Shown here: positions 26,637 through 34,322 of the stretch, piece by piece
Layout of the letters: each line of letters starts with the position of its first letter
Numbering within the stretch: the first letter of the stretch is position 1
NCBI RefSeq assembly: GCF_000024345.1
Contig: NC_013729.1
Span: 6,882,001-6,946,000 of the forward strand
DNA from: Kribbella flavida DSM 17836
GTDB taxonomy: Bacteria > Actinomycetota > Actinomycetes > Propionibacteriales > Kribbellaceae
Direction: 5' to 3'
Length of the DNA stretch: 64,000 nucleotides
Translations under genes and position numbers: made by a program
The notes under the pieces: model-generated
The model's database searches: none
What the model was told of the DNA's origin: nothing
The model's input: the letters and a program-made list of their open reading frames with translations, nothing else

Positions 26637-27493
26637 CGCGGTGCCTCCCGTGTCCGATCCCGCTCCGGCGCCTGTTGCCGGTCCAGCAGTTCGGCGTACC
26701 GGGTGGCGGTGGCGGCGTCGATCCGCCCGTCGTCCGTCACCCGTTCCACCGTGGCCCGGGCCAGCTCGGCGTACGTGCTCGCCGTGCGGCCCCGCAGTAC
26801 GGCGAGATGGGCAGCCACCGTGTCCACGTCGCCGCGTGCGATCGGCCCGGTCAGCGCATCATGACCGGACCGCAGCGTGTTGTCGAGACTTGCGGTCAGC
26901 AGCGGGCGAAGTGTGCCCGCGGGATCCGCGATCCCGGTCTCCCGCAGCAGGTCGAGCGCCTGGGCGACCAGCGTGATCAGGTGGTTCGCGCCGTGCACGA
27001 TGCCCGCGTGGTAGAGCGCGCGGTGCTGCTCGCCGATCCACTGGACCGAGGCGCCGAGCCCTTTCACCAGCCGCTCGACGAGGTCCTCGGCCGCCGGCGG
27101 CGCCGTCGCGGTGAACACGACGCGGCGCAGGTCGACGGCTCCGCCCGGGAACGTCATCGACGGGTGCAGCGCGACCGGGACCGCGGCGACGTCACCGAGC
27201 ACGGCGGTCCCGTGCGCGCCCGACAGGTGGACGACGTACTGGTCCGGTGCCAGCGGCAACGTGGCCGCCACGGTCCCGATCCGGTCGTCCGGTACGCCGA
27301 GCAGGACGACGTCCGCGCGGGCGGTCACCTCGTCCGGCGGCAGCACGGGGACGTCCGGGAGCAGCTCGGCGGCCCGGTCGAGCGAAACCCGCGAGCGCGC
27401 GCTGACGCCGGTGACGGGATACCCGGCCGACGCCAAGGCTGCTCCCAGGGCGCTGCCGGCCCGCCCGGCTCCGATGATGCCGATGCGTTCCAT
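26633..27493 (-). CDS. Rossmann-like/DUF2520 dehydrogenase
   Basis: 286 aa from ATG 27493 (a GTG two codons earlier is possible). N-terminal dinucleotide-binding fold with GIIGAGRAGSALGAAL (residues about 4-19), VVLLGVPDDRI and a VALHPSMTF loop; C-terminal DUF2520 helical domain (about 150-286) including GIVHGANHLITLVAQALDLL. The family resembles ketopantoate-reductase/ProC-type oxidoreductases and includes proteins proposed as alternative ketopantoate reductases. Four-base overlap with panC strongly suggests a role in pantoate supply, which is inference. It appears to head the panC-nadB-nadC-coaX cluster. Confidence 0.88.
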   Translation of the reverse strand: MERIGIIGAGRAGSALGAALASAGYPVTGVSARSRVSLDRAAELLPDVPVLPPDEVTARADVVLLGVPDDRIGTVAATLPLAPDQYVVHLSGAHGTAVLGDVAAVPVALHPSMTFPGGAVDLRRVVFTATAPPAAEDLVERLVKGLGASVQWIGEQHRALYHAGIVHGANHLITLVAQALDLLRETGIADPAGTLRPLLTASLDNTLRSGHDALTGPIARGDVDTVAAHLAVLRGRTASTYAELARATVERVTDDGRIDAATATRYAELLDRQQAPERDRTREAPR

Positions 27494-27614
27494 GTCCACT
27501 CTCTACGTTCCAGTCCCGTGGTGCGGGTACCGGACGATTGGTGCGGTTGGGGTCAGCGTAGTGCTCATCGGTGGAATGTGGTGGAGTCGTGGGTCACAGG
27601 TGGGAGCATGAGGC

Positions 27615-28187
27615 GTGAGCAGATTCGACCCCGTCTGGCCTGAGCCGACCGGACCGACCGCGATCCTGGTCGCGCTGCCGGAGCTCGCCGAGTTCACCGA
27701 CCGCTGGCGCTCGGTCTCGTACTCCGCCGACCGGCCCGATCTGCCGCTCAGCGAACGGGTTCCACCGCACGTGACGGTCCTGGTTCCCTGGGTGACCGAC
27801 CCGTCGCCGGACGACGTCCAGCGGCTCACCGACGCGGTCGCGGACGTGATCCCGTTCGAGGTCTCGTTCTCGTCGGCCGGCCGGTTCGAGGACGGTACGG
27901 CGTGGCTGCTGCCCGAGCCGTACGACGAGATCCTTGCCCTGACCAACGCCGTGCTCTTCGCCTTCCCCGAGTGCCCGCCGTACGGCGGCAAGCATCTCGA
28001 CCCGCACCCGCACCTGACCATCTGCGCGGCCGGTCAAGGAGGGCCGAAGGTGGTCGCCGAGGCGGAGGAGGCGCTCGCCGTCGAGCCGCCGCCGGCCGTG
28101 CTGCTGGACGACCTGACCATCTGGCGCGAGGGCGAGGACCGGGTCTGGCAGCTGATCGGCTCCGTCCCGCTCGGGTCCGGTGCGTAG
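27615..28187 (+). CDS. 2'-5' RNA ligase/cyclic phosphodiesterase-family protein
   Basis: 190 aa. The 2H phosphoesterase fold is shown by two His-X-Thr motifs, PPHVTVLVPW (about residue 55) and HPHLTIC (about 134). Family members open 2',3'-cyclic phosphates or join 2'-5' RNA ends; the actinobacterial substrate is unknown. Start GTG 27615 with a GGGAG SD 8 nt upstream. It overlaps the downstream methyltransferase by 8 bp, indicating coupled translation. Confidence 0.87.
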   Translation: MSRFDPVWPEPTGPTAILVALPELAEFTDRWRSVSYSADRPDLPLSERVPPHVTVLVPWVTDPSPDDVQRLTDAVADVIPFEVSFSSAGRFEDGTAWLLPEPYDEILALTNAVLFAFPECPPYGGKHLDPHPHLTICAAGQGGPKVVAEAEEALAVEPPPAVLLDDLTIWREGEDRVWQLIGSVPLGSGA

Positions 28188-29064
28188 CTTCCGGGAGGCC
28201 TGGGACGAGGCGCTGTACGGCTCCGACGGCTTCTACCGGCGGGAACGACCAAGCGCCCACTTCCGGACCTCCGTGCACGCCTCGCCGCTGTTCGCCGCCG
28301 CGGTGGTCCGGCTGGCGCGGGAGATCGGCGCGCGGCAGATCACCGACATCGGCGCCGGTTCCGGCGAACTGGGCAAGGCCGTCGAGGTCCTTGCTCCCGA
28401 GCTGACGGTGACCGGCATCGAGCTGGACGACGTGCTGCCGCCGGCCCTGACCGGGCTGGTGATCGCCAACGAGTGGCTCGACAACGTGCCGTGCGAGCTC
28501 GCCGAGCTCGCCGACGACGGCGTACCACGGTACCTGCTCGCCGATCTCGGTCCGGGTGAGGTTGTCGAGGGCAAAGATCTGGCCTGGCTCGAGCGGTGGT
28601 GGCCGTTGGCGGAGCCCGGCGACCGGGCGGAGATCGGCGTGACGCGGGACGCGGCGTGGGCCGACGTGGTGTCCCGGCTCGACGACGGACTCGCCGTCGC
28701 GATCGACTACGGACACGTCCGGGCCGGCCGGCCGGCGTACGGGACACTGACCGGTTTTCGCGGCGGACGGGAGTGCGAGCCGGTGCCGGACGGCTCCTGC
28801 GACATCACCGCGCACGTGGCGCTGGACTCGCTGGGCGGCACCATCACCACCCAGCGGGACGCACTGCGTGCCCTGGGGGTCTCAGCGGGGCGTCCGAGCC
28901 AGGAGCTGGCCCGGACCGACCCGCTGCGCTACATCGCCGAGCTGTCGTCCGCCGGCGAGGCCGCTGAGCTGCTGGACTCCGCCGGGCTCGGCGCGTTCGG
29001 CTGGGTCTGGACCGGGAGCGGAGCGGACGTCGTACGGCGTGCTTCGCGGGCTCTGGTGGTCTGA
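28180..29064 (+). CDS. SAM-dependent methyltransferase, MidA/DUF185-like
   Basis: 294 aa. The N-terminal signature DGFYRRERPSAHFRTSVHASPLF is typical of actinobacterial PF02636 proteins; the SAM site is ITDIGAGSGELGKAVEVL (about 49-66), followed by LVIANEWLDNVPCEL and VAIDYGH. The mitochondrial homologue NDUFAF7/MidA methylates an Arg of complex I subunit NDUFS2, the NuoD counterpart. A lone nuoD lies 1.9 kb away, which is suggestive but unproven. Its 3' end overlaps the convergent PH-domain gene by 136 bp. Confidence 0.87.
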   Translation: MRSFREAWDEALYGSDGFYRRERPSAHFRTSVHASPLFAAAVVRLAREIGARQITDIGAGSGELGKAVEVLAPELTVTGIELDDVLPPALTGLVIANEWLDNVPCELAELADDGVPRYLLADLGPGEVVEGKDLAWLERWWPLAEPGDRAEIGVTRDAAWADVVSRLDDGLAVAIDYGHVRAGRPAYGTLTGFRGGRECEPVPDGSCDITAHVALDSLGGTITTQRDALRALGVSAGRPSQELARTDPLRYIAELSSAGEAAELLDSAGLGAFGWVWTGSGADVVRRASRALVV

Positions 29065-30407
29065 GCCTCCAGCAGGTTCGCTGCGTCGGCTGGGTCGCGG
29101 TGCAGCGCGATGGCGTCGGTCGGGCCTTGCGGTGTGTCGACGTGCACGTTGGCAAGGCGCAGGCGGCGCTGGAGAGGCCCCTGCTGGACCCGGACCGACT
29201 GGGTCTTGTGGTGCAGCACCACGGAGGTCTTGCGGCTCACCCAGCCTCGCTGAGTCACCAGCACCTGGTCGTCGGCGCCGTAGGCGAGATAGCGCCAGCC
29301 GATCGGCCGCAGCCACCTCGCGCGGCGCGGAGCCCGGTGCAGCTCGATCTGAGCCAGGTCGAACCCGGGAAGGACGCGCGCGAGCACACCCGCGACCTCG
29401 GTGCGGGTGCCGACCGGGAGCAGCTGGACGCCGTTCTGCTCCTCCTCGCCGTCGCCTGACACGCCGCCGACGACACCGGCGATGTCCAGGTCGACGCGGG
29501 ACCAGTTGAGGCGGCGCCAGATCAGCGGCTCGGTGATCAGCAGGCCCTGGACCCGTCCCGGCGGGACTGTCTGCCGCTGCAGGTCGAACAGGCCGCGCTT
29601 GGTGCGCAGACCGTCGCGGGTCTCGTGCAGCGTGAACTGGTGGTTGCCGACGACCTGCTTCCAGATCGGCTGCACCACACCGAGCAGCAGCGGCAGACCG
29701 GCGAACAGACCGACGTGGAACTCGAACACCGTGGTAGCGACGATCAGCCAGATCAGACCAGCCAGACTGCCGAGCACAGTGGACGACAGCAGCGTCGCGC
29801 CGAGCAGCCGACCGGTCGGAACGACCAGCAGCGGCGGCGACTCCTGCTCCGGAGCCTGCAGCGTCTCCTCGGCGGCCTCCCGGCCCTTGGCGCGGACCAG
29901 CAGGGTGCCGCGCAGCTTGGCGGCGTCCTCGGAGGTGAAGTAGCTCAGCTTGCCGTCACTGCGGCTGCCGCCGGCCACGTCCATCCGCAGCTCGGCCATG
30001 TTGAACAACCGCGCCACGAACGGCTGGGCGACGTCGATCGCCTGGATCCGGTCGAAGCGGATGATCCGGGTCCGCCGGAACAGGAAGCCGCTGTCCACCC
30101 GGACCGCGTCCTCGGTCAGCTGCCACTTGGTGAACCACCACGACAACGCGCCCAGCGCGATGCCGCCGACCAGCACGCCGAGCAGGGCGAACCCAGCGAT
30201 CCTGAGGTTGCTGCGCAGGCCCTCGTTGTTGACCATCGCGAGCGCCGCGACGACGAAGTACCCCCAGCCCTTCACGAACGGGGTCAGCGGGTGCAGCCGG
30301 TCGCCCTCGCGCTCGGTCACCGGCACGGGCTGCGGCTGGGACTGCGGCTGGAGCTGGGACTGCGGCTCCGGCTGAGGCTGGGGCGGTGGTGCGGCCGGCT
30401 CGGTCAC
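28929..30407 (-). CDS. Bacterial PH-domain membrane protein (YdbT-like)
   Basis: 492 aa from GTG 30407, overlapping the upstream stop (GTGA). After a Gln/Pro-rich N-terminal tail (about 1-35) come hydrophobic pairs (about 45-85 and 205-245) alternating with bPH2 domains, the first marked by WQLTEDAVRVDSGFLFRRTRIIRFDRIQAIDV and the second by FTLHETRDGLRTKRGLFDLQRQTVPPGRVQGLLI; a third lies near QVLVTQRGWVSRKTSVVLHHKTQSV. YdbS/YdbT pairs are membrane proteins linked to resistance to externally acting peptides in Bacillus. The last about 45 residues are low complexity and overlap the methyltransferase antisense. Confidence 0.85.
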   Translation of the reverse strand: MTEPAAPPPQPQPEPQSQLQPQSQPQPVPVTEREGDRLHPLTPFVKGWGYFVVAALAMVNNEGLRSNLRIAGFALLGVLVGGIALGALSWWFTKWQLTEDAVRVDSGFLFRRTRIIRFDRIQAIDVAQPFVARLFNMAELRMDVAGGSRSDGKLSYFTSEDAAKLRGTLLVRAKGREAAEETLQAPEQESPPLLVVPTGRLLGATLLSSTVLGSLAGLIWLIVATTVFEFHVGLFAGLPLLLGVVQPIWKQVVGNHQFTLHETRDGLRTKRGLFDLQRQTVPPGRVQGLLITEPLIWRRLNWSRVDLDIAGVVGGVSGDGEEEQNGVQLLPVGTRTEVAGVLARVLPGFDLAQIELHRAPRRARWLRPIGWRYLAYGADDQVLVTQRGWVSRKTSVVLHHKTQSVRVQQGPLQRRLRLANVHVDTPQGPTDAIALHRDPADAANLLEAQTTRAREARRTTSAPLPVQTQPNAPSPAESSSSAASPADDSSAM

Positions 30408-30892
30408 AGGCCCCACGCCTGCGCCTGGCCGAGCGCGGACAACCTGTCGCGCAATCGGCTCGCCTCGTCCGGGAGCAGGCCCGGGATCTTCGCGTCCGTC
30501 GCCGGGGTGGCGGTGTGCAGCTCCACCGTGGCGATGCCGAACGACCGCTCCAGCGGACCGGCCGCGACGTCGACGAACTGCATCCGGCCGTACGGCACGA
30601 CCACCAGTTGGCGGAACAGGATGCCGTGGCTGACCAGCAGCTCGTCCTCGCGCTCGGCGTACTTCCAGGACTGCTGGTTGCGGCCGATCATCCGCCACGA
30701 CCAGGCGAACCCGGCCAGCATCAGCAGCAGCCACAGACCGCCGTACAGCCAGTCGACCGTCAGCCCGAGCACCAGCAGACCGGCGATCGCGAGCAGGCCG
30801 AACGTGATCGCCGCGGTCACCCGGCGGACCGCCGCGAGCTTCGGTGAGACCGGCGTCCAGCTGACATCCGACGGTGCGAAGAGGTCGTCCAC
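30404..30892 (-). CDS. Bacterial PH-domain membrane protein (YdbS-like)
   Basis: 162 aa. Two membrane segments (about 27-65, TAAITFGLLAIAGLLVLGLTV and GLWLLLMLAGFAW) precede a single bPH2 domain (REDELLVSHGILFRQLVVVPYGRMQFVDVAAGPLERSFGIATVELHTA). Start GTG 30892; no SD, and GACAGGCT stands 7 nt before the start, so it may be a weaker leaderless promoter. It is coupled to the larger PH protein as in YdbS-YdbT operons, and the two probably form one membrane complex. Confidence 0.86.
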   Translation of the reverse strand: MDDLFAPSDVSWTPVSPKLAAVRRVTAAITFGLLAIAGLLVLGLTVDWLYGGLWLLLMLAGFAWSWRMIGRNQQSWKYAEREDELLVSHGILFRQLVVVPYGRMQFVDVAAGPLERSFGIATVELHTATPATDAKIPGLLPDEASRLRDRLSALGQAQAWGL

Positions 30893-30941
30893 GGGTCAAG
30901 CCTGTCACGTCCGTGGTCCCGGTTGCGGGACACTGGGAGAC

Positions 30942-32147
30942 ATGAGTGCGGAAAGAGTCGTCGGAATCGGCGCCGGAGCGGCCGGGCTGGACCCGCTGTA
31001 CGAGCGCGGCGGCACCGGTACGGGCTCGGAAATGCCGACCACCGACATGGTGCTCAACATCGGCCCCCAGCACCCCGCCACGCACGGCGTCCTGCGGTTG
31101 CGGCTGACCCTGGACGGCGAACGCATCGTCGGCTGCGAACCGATCATCGGCTACATGCACCGCGGCGCGGAGAAGCTGTTCGAGGTGCGCGACTACCGGC
31201 AGATCATCGTGCTCGCGAACCGGCACGACTGGCTGTCCGCGTTCTCCAACGAGCTCGGGGTGGTGCTGGCGGTCGAGCGGATGATGGGGCTGGAGGTGCC
31301 GGTCCGGGCGGTCTGGATGCGCACCCTGCTGGCCGAGCTGAACCGGGTGCTGAACCACCTGATGTTCCTCGGCTCCTACCCGCTGGAGCTCGGGGCGATC
31401 ACGCCGGTGTTCTACGCGTTCCGCGAGCGGGAGACGATCCAGGCGGTGATGGAGGAACTGTCCGGCGGCCGGATGCACTACATGTTCAACCGCGTCGGCG
31501 GGCTGAAGGAAGACCTGCCGTACGGCTGGCTCGGGCGCGCGTCCGCCGCCTCCGCCGCGGTCCGGAGCCGGCTGCCCGACATCGAGAACCTTGTCCTGGG
31601 CAACGAGATCTTCCGGGCCCGGACGGTCGGCGTCGGCCGGTTGTCGCCGGAGCTGATCGCGGCGTACGGGGTGTCCGGGCCGATCGCCCGGGCCTCCGGG
31701 GTGGACGCGGACCTGCGGCGGGACGAGCCGTACCTGGCCTACGACGAGCTGGCGCGGGACGGCGTACTGCGGGTGGTGACGCGGTCCGACGGCGACTGCT
31801 TCGGGCGGTTCGCCGCGTTGCTGGAGCAGGTGAAGGTGTCGCTCGACCTGATCGACGCCTGCCTGGACCGGCTGGCCGCGATGCCCGCAGGGCCGGTGAA
31901 CGTGCGGCTGCCGAAGATCCTGAAGGTGCCGGAGGGGCAGACGTACGCCTGGACCGAGAACCCGCTGGGCATCAACGGGTACTACCTGGTGTCCCGCGGC
32001 GACAAGACCCCCTGGCGACTGAAGCTGCGGTCCGCCAGCTTCAACAACATCTCGGTGCTGCCGGAGATGCTGCCGGGCACGATCGTGGCGGACATGATCG
32101 CGATCCTCGGCAGCATGTTCTTCGTGGTGGGGGACATCGACAAGTAG
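30942..32147 (+). CDS. nuoD2: Orphan NADH-quinone oxidoreductase subunit D-like protein
   Basis: 401 aa, start ATG 30942. The 49-kDa/NuoD fold is clear: VLNIGPQHPATHGVLRLRLTLDGE (quinone-site His), GYMHRGAEKLFE, NRHDWLSAFSNELGVVLAVE, HLMFLGSYPLELGA and LPKILKVPEGQTYAWTENPLGINGYYLVS, ending ...FVVGDIDK. Full NuoD makes the quinone pocket with NuoB and NuoH. No other complex I gene is nearby, so it is probably a stand-alone paralogue, as known in other actinobacteria, of uncertain function. The frame stays open far upstream because of high GC, but homology begins here. Confidence 0.88.
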   Translation: MSAERVVGIGAGAAGLDPLYERGGTGTGSEMPTTDMVLNIGPQHPATHGVLRLRLTLDGERIVGCEPIIGYMHRGAEKLFEVRDYRQIIVLANRHDWLSAFSNELGVVLAVERMMGLEVPVRAVWMRTLLAELNRVLNHLMFLGSYPLELGAITPVFYAFRERETIQAVMEELSGGRMHYMFNRVGGLKEDLPYGWLGRASAASAAVRSRLPDIENLVLGNEIFRARTVGVGRLSPELIAAYGVSGPIARASGVDADLRRDEPYLAYDELARDGVLRVVTRSDGDCFGRFAALLEQVKVSLDLIDACLDRLAAMPAGPVNVRLPKILKVPEGQTYAWTENPLGINGYYLVSRGDKTPWRLKLRSASFNNISVLPEMLPGTIVADMIAILGSMFFVVGDIDK

Positions 32148-32289
32148 GCCGGCTTTCCGTACGCCGGGTTGTGCGGGCCTTCGTTCGGGTGGTCCAGCCC
32201 GATGCGCGGCTCCTTTGTCGGTGGTGCAGGTGATCCAGCCCACGCGCGGCTTCTTCGTCGCCGTGCTCCCACCCACCCGGTTGACTGCC

Positions 32290-32384
32290 GCTGTCGCGCG
32301 GCCTCCGGCGCTGTCGCACGCCCTCGGCACTATCGCGCGAACTTGGCGCTGTCGCATTGAACCGACAGCTTCGGCGCTGGCGGG
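32290..32384. repeat. Degenerate ~20-bp repeat array (GCTGTCGC units)
   Basis: CTGTCGC-like cores occur at 32291, 32311, 32330 (CTATCGC) and 32349, with a weaker GCTGGCG further on. The fourth unit is part of an inverted repeat, GCTGTCG at 32348-32354 with CGACAGC at 32363-32369. It may be an operator array or a remnant. Confidence 0.5.
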
Positions 32385-32530
32385 TAGCGTCCGGACCTGC
32401 GGACGGCGCGGGAGGGCGGCCTGGCGGCCTACCACTGCTGGCTGGCGGGAGGCGATGCAGGCGGCGTCCGCCGACGGATGGGCCAGGAGGCGCGATCCGG
32501 CGATCGTGCTTCGAAGCTATACGTTAAGCT

Positions 32531-32569
32531 CATATTTGCTACATTAAGTGGGTTAGTGGTGCAAATATG
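32531..32569. promoter_or_regulatory. Putative HipB operator
   Basis: Perfect inverted repeat CATATTTGC (32531-32539) / GCAAATATG (32561-32569), start-to-start 30 bp (about three helical turns). It lies among TTAAG repeats (32524, 32544, 32575). It sits 25-63 bp before hipB, as expected for autorepression. Confidence 0.6.
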
Positions 32570-32593
32570 ACTCATTAAGCTTCAGGAGCAACC

Positions 32594-32932
32594 ATGCCGC
32601 AGACTCGTGGGATTCCCAGGCCCGTCAGTCGCGCGCTGGCTGATATCGGCAGCCACTTGGCGACGTGGCGGCGCCTGCAGCAGTTGACCGCCGGACAGGT
32701 CGGTGATCGCGCGGGTGTTTCCAGGGCGACGGTGCAGCGTCTGGAAGCCGGCGACGGCGCAAGCCTGGAGAACACGCTTCGCATCGCCCGAGCGCTCGGC
32801 GTCATGGACCTCCTGGTGGCAGCAGTCGATCCCTACAGCACAGATGTCGGTCGTCTCCGAGCGGACCAAGAGCTGCCACAGAGGGTCCGGCAGCCTGGAC
32901 GCAAGCGAAGGGACGGCGATGCCGAGAGCTAG
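32594..32932 (+). CDS. hipB: HipB-like antitoxin (XRE helix-turn-helix)
   Basis: 112 aa, ATG 32594 with CAGGAG 5 nt upstream. HTH at about residues 17-60 (IGSHLATWRRLQQLTAGQVGDRAGVSRATVQRLEAGDGASLENTLRIARALG). The C-terminal tail is basic and disordered, suited to contacting HipA. HipB represses its own operon and neutralises HipA. The reading frames overlap by 14 bp, typical of toxin-antitoxin modules. Confidence 0.88.
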   Translation: MPQTRGIPRPVSRALADIGSHLATWRRLQQLTAGQVGDRAGVSRATVQRLEAGDGASLENTLRIARALGVMDLLVAAVDPYSTDVGRLRADQELPQRVRQPGRKRRDGDAES

Positions 32933-34232
32933 CAGACGCCCTGCCATCCAGCAGACGGTGGCCGCGACCGGCGACCGTCTGCCGCCGAAGGTCGACGTCT
33001 GGGTTCAGATCGATGGCAGAGACGTGTTGGCAGGTCAGCTCAACTCCCACTACGGACGCGGCGCAGAGTCCGCCACCTTCCTGTACGACCCGGGGTATCT
33101 CGCCGATCCGTTGGCTTATGACCTCGAGCCGGCTCTGCCCCGGGTCGCCGGCGCGCTCCACACCGCTGTCGGGGTGTCGCTGTTCCACTCGTTCGCCGAC
33201 AGCTCACCTGACCGTTGGGGCAAGGTTCTCATCACCAAGGCGGAGCGGCAGCGCGCGCGCACGGCAGGCGCCACTCCTCGAACTCTCAGCGAGTTCAGCT
33301 ACCTCCTCGGCGTTCGCGACGACCTTCGTCAGGGAGCCGTCAGGTTCGCCTTGTCCGGGACCCGGACGTTTCTCGCCGACGACGTCACCGGAGTTCCGGC
33401 GCTCGCGGAACTGCCCGACCTGCTGAACCTGGCTGAACGGACCGAGGACGACGACGCTGACCTGGAGGCGATTCGCAAACTGGTCCGCGCGGGCAGTTCG
33501 CTGGGTGGCGCGAGACCCAAGGCTCACGTTCGAACCGAGGACGGCGCGATCGCCATCGCGAAGTTTCCGAGCCGGTCGGACGCATGGAACGTGATGGCTT
33601 GGGAGAAGATCGCCTTCGACCTGGCGTCCGCCGCGGGCATCGCCGTACCGAGATCGCAATTGCTGAAGGTCGCCGGGCGGCATGTGCACGTCATCGACCG
33701 TTTCGATCGGGCCGGGCGGCTGCGCATCGGATACATCAGCGCGATGACGATGCTCGAGGCCAAGGACGGCGACACGGGAAGTTATCTCGACATCGCCTCA
33801 GCCATCGAGGAACACTCGATCGCTACCTCTCGTGAACTGCGCGATCTGTGGAGGCGGATCGTCTTTTCCATCCTGATCTCCAACCTCGACGACCATCTGC
33901 GCAACCACGGCTTTCTCCGCACCACGCACAACGCCTGGAGTCTGTCGCCCGCCTTCGATCTCAATCCGGATCCGTCACCCGGCGCGAAGTACCTTTCGAC
34001 TGCCATCAACGACCGCGACACGGACGCCAGCCTGGAGCTGGCCTTGGACGTCGCCGAAATGTTCCGTCTCAGCCAGACCGAAGCACGTGAGGTCGTTGCC
34101 GAGGTTGCCAGAGCCACCGCGCGATGGAGCGAGGTCGCCGCGCGGTACGGCCAGACCACACAGCAGATCGACGACATGTCGCCGGCGTTCGAGCATTCGG
34201 AGGCCCACGCCGCGCGTCATCAGGCGAGCTGA
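32919..34232 (+). CDS. hipA: HipA-family serine/threonine kinase toxin
   Basis: 437 aa, ATG 32919. HipA N-terminal subdomain (VDVWVQIDGRDVLAGQLN...), ATP-binding loop GSSLGGARPKAHV, IAIAKFPS (Lys of the kinase core), catalytic SNLDDHLRNHGFL and Mg-binding SPAFDLNP. In E. coli HipA phosphorylates glutamyl-tRNA synthetase and stops growth; the target here is unknown. All catalytic motifs look intact. GC content appears lower than in flanking core genes and the promoter is AT-rich, suggesting horizontal acquisition and a likely Lsr2 target. Confidence 0.92.
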   Translation: MPRASRRPAIQQTVAATGDRLPPKVDVWVQIDGRDVLAGQLNSHYGRGAESATFLYDPGYLADPLAYDLEPALPRVAGALHTAVGVSLFHSFADSSPDRWGKVLITKAERQRARTAGATPRTLSEFSYLLGVRDDLRQGAVRFALSGTRTFLADDVTGVPALAELPDLLNLAERTEDDDADLEAIRKLVRAGSSLGGARPKAHVRTEDGAIAIAKFPSRSDAWNVMAWEKIAFDLASAAGIAVPRSQLLKVAGRHVHVIDRFDRAGRLRIGYISAMTMLEAKDGDTGSYLDIASAIEEHSIATSRELRDLWRRIVFSILISNLDDHLRNHGFLRTTHNAWSLSPAFDLNPDPSPGAKYLSTAINDRDTDASLELALDVAEMFRLSQTEAREVVAEVARATARWSEVAARYGQTTQQIDDMSPAFEHSEAHAARHQAS

Positions 34233-34308
34233 TTCCTACGACGCCGCCCGCAGCGGCCAGAACACGCTTCGCGTTGAGCTCGGAAATCGGCGCGGCCCGC
34301 CCGGCCGC

Positions 34309-34314
34309 TAGCAT
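34309..34314 (+). promoter_or_regulatory. -10 element TAGCAT, leaderless methyltransferase
   Basis: TAGCAT is followed by 8 nt and ATG 34323; no SD. Confidence 0.45.
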
Positions 34315-34322
34315 CCGCCACC

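Larger units (their letters stand above)
32148..32593. other. Intergenic region upstream of hipBA
   Basis: 446 bp with no plausible gene. The left part carries a repeat series around GCTGTCGC at about 20-bp period; the right end (about 32510-32593) is sharply AT-rich and holds the hipBA promoter/operator. Confidence 0.6.

Noticed and set aside
29625..30941. Plus-strand extension of the nuoD frame upstream
   Set aside because: Antisense to both PH-domain genes; NuoD homology starts after ATG 30942.
30408..32435. Minus-strand extension of the PH-domain frame to 1168 aa, opposite nuoD
   Set aside because: PH homology begins only at GTG 30407, which overlaps the upstream gene in the usual GTGA fashion; the extension is antisense to nuoD.
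32215..32547. 110-aa open frame upstream of hipB
   Set aside because: No start signal, no domain, covers the repeat array and AT-rich promoter; treated as non-coding.
32769..34272. 14-bp direct repeat AGAACACGCTTCGC at 32769 and 34259 as attachment sites of hipBA
   Set aside because: The left copy lies inside hipB coding sequence, so it cannot bound the module; probably coincidence.
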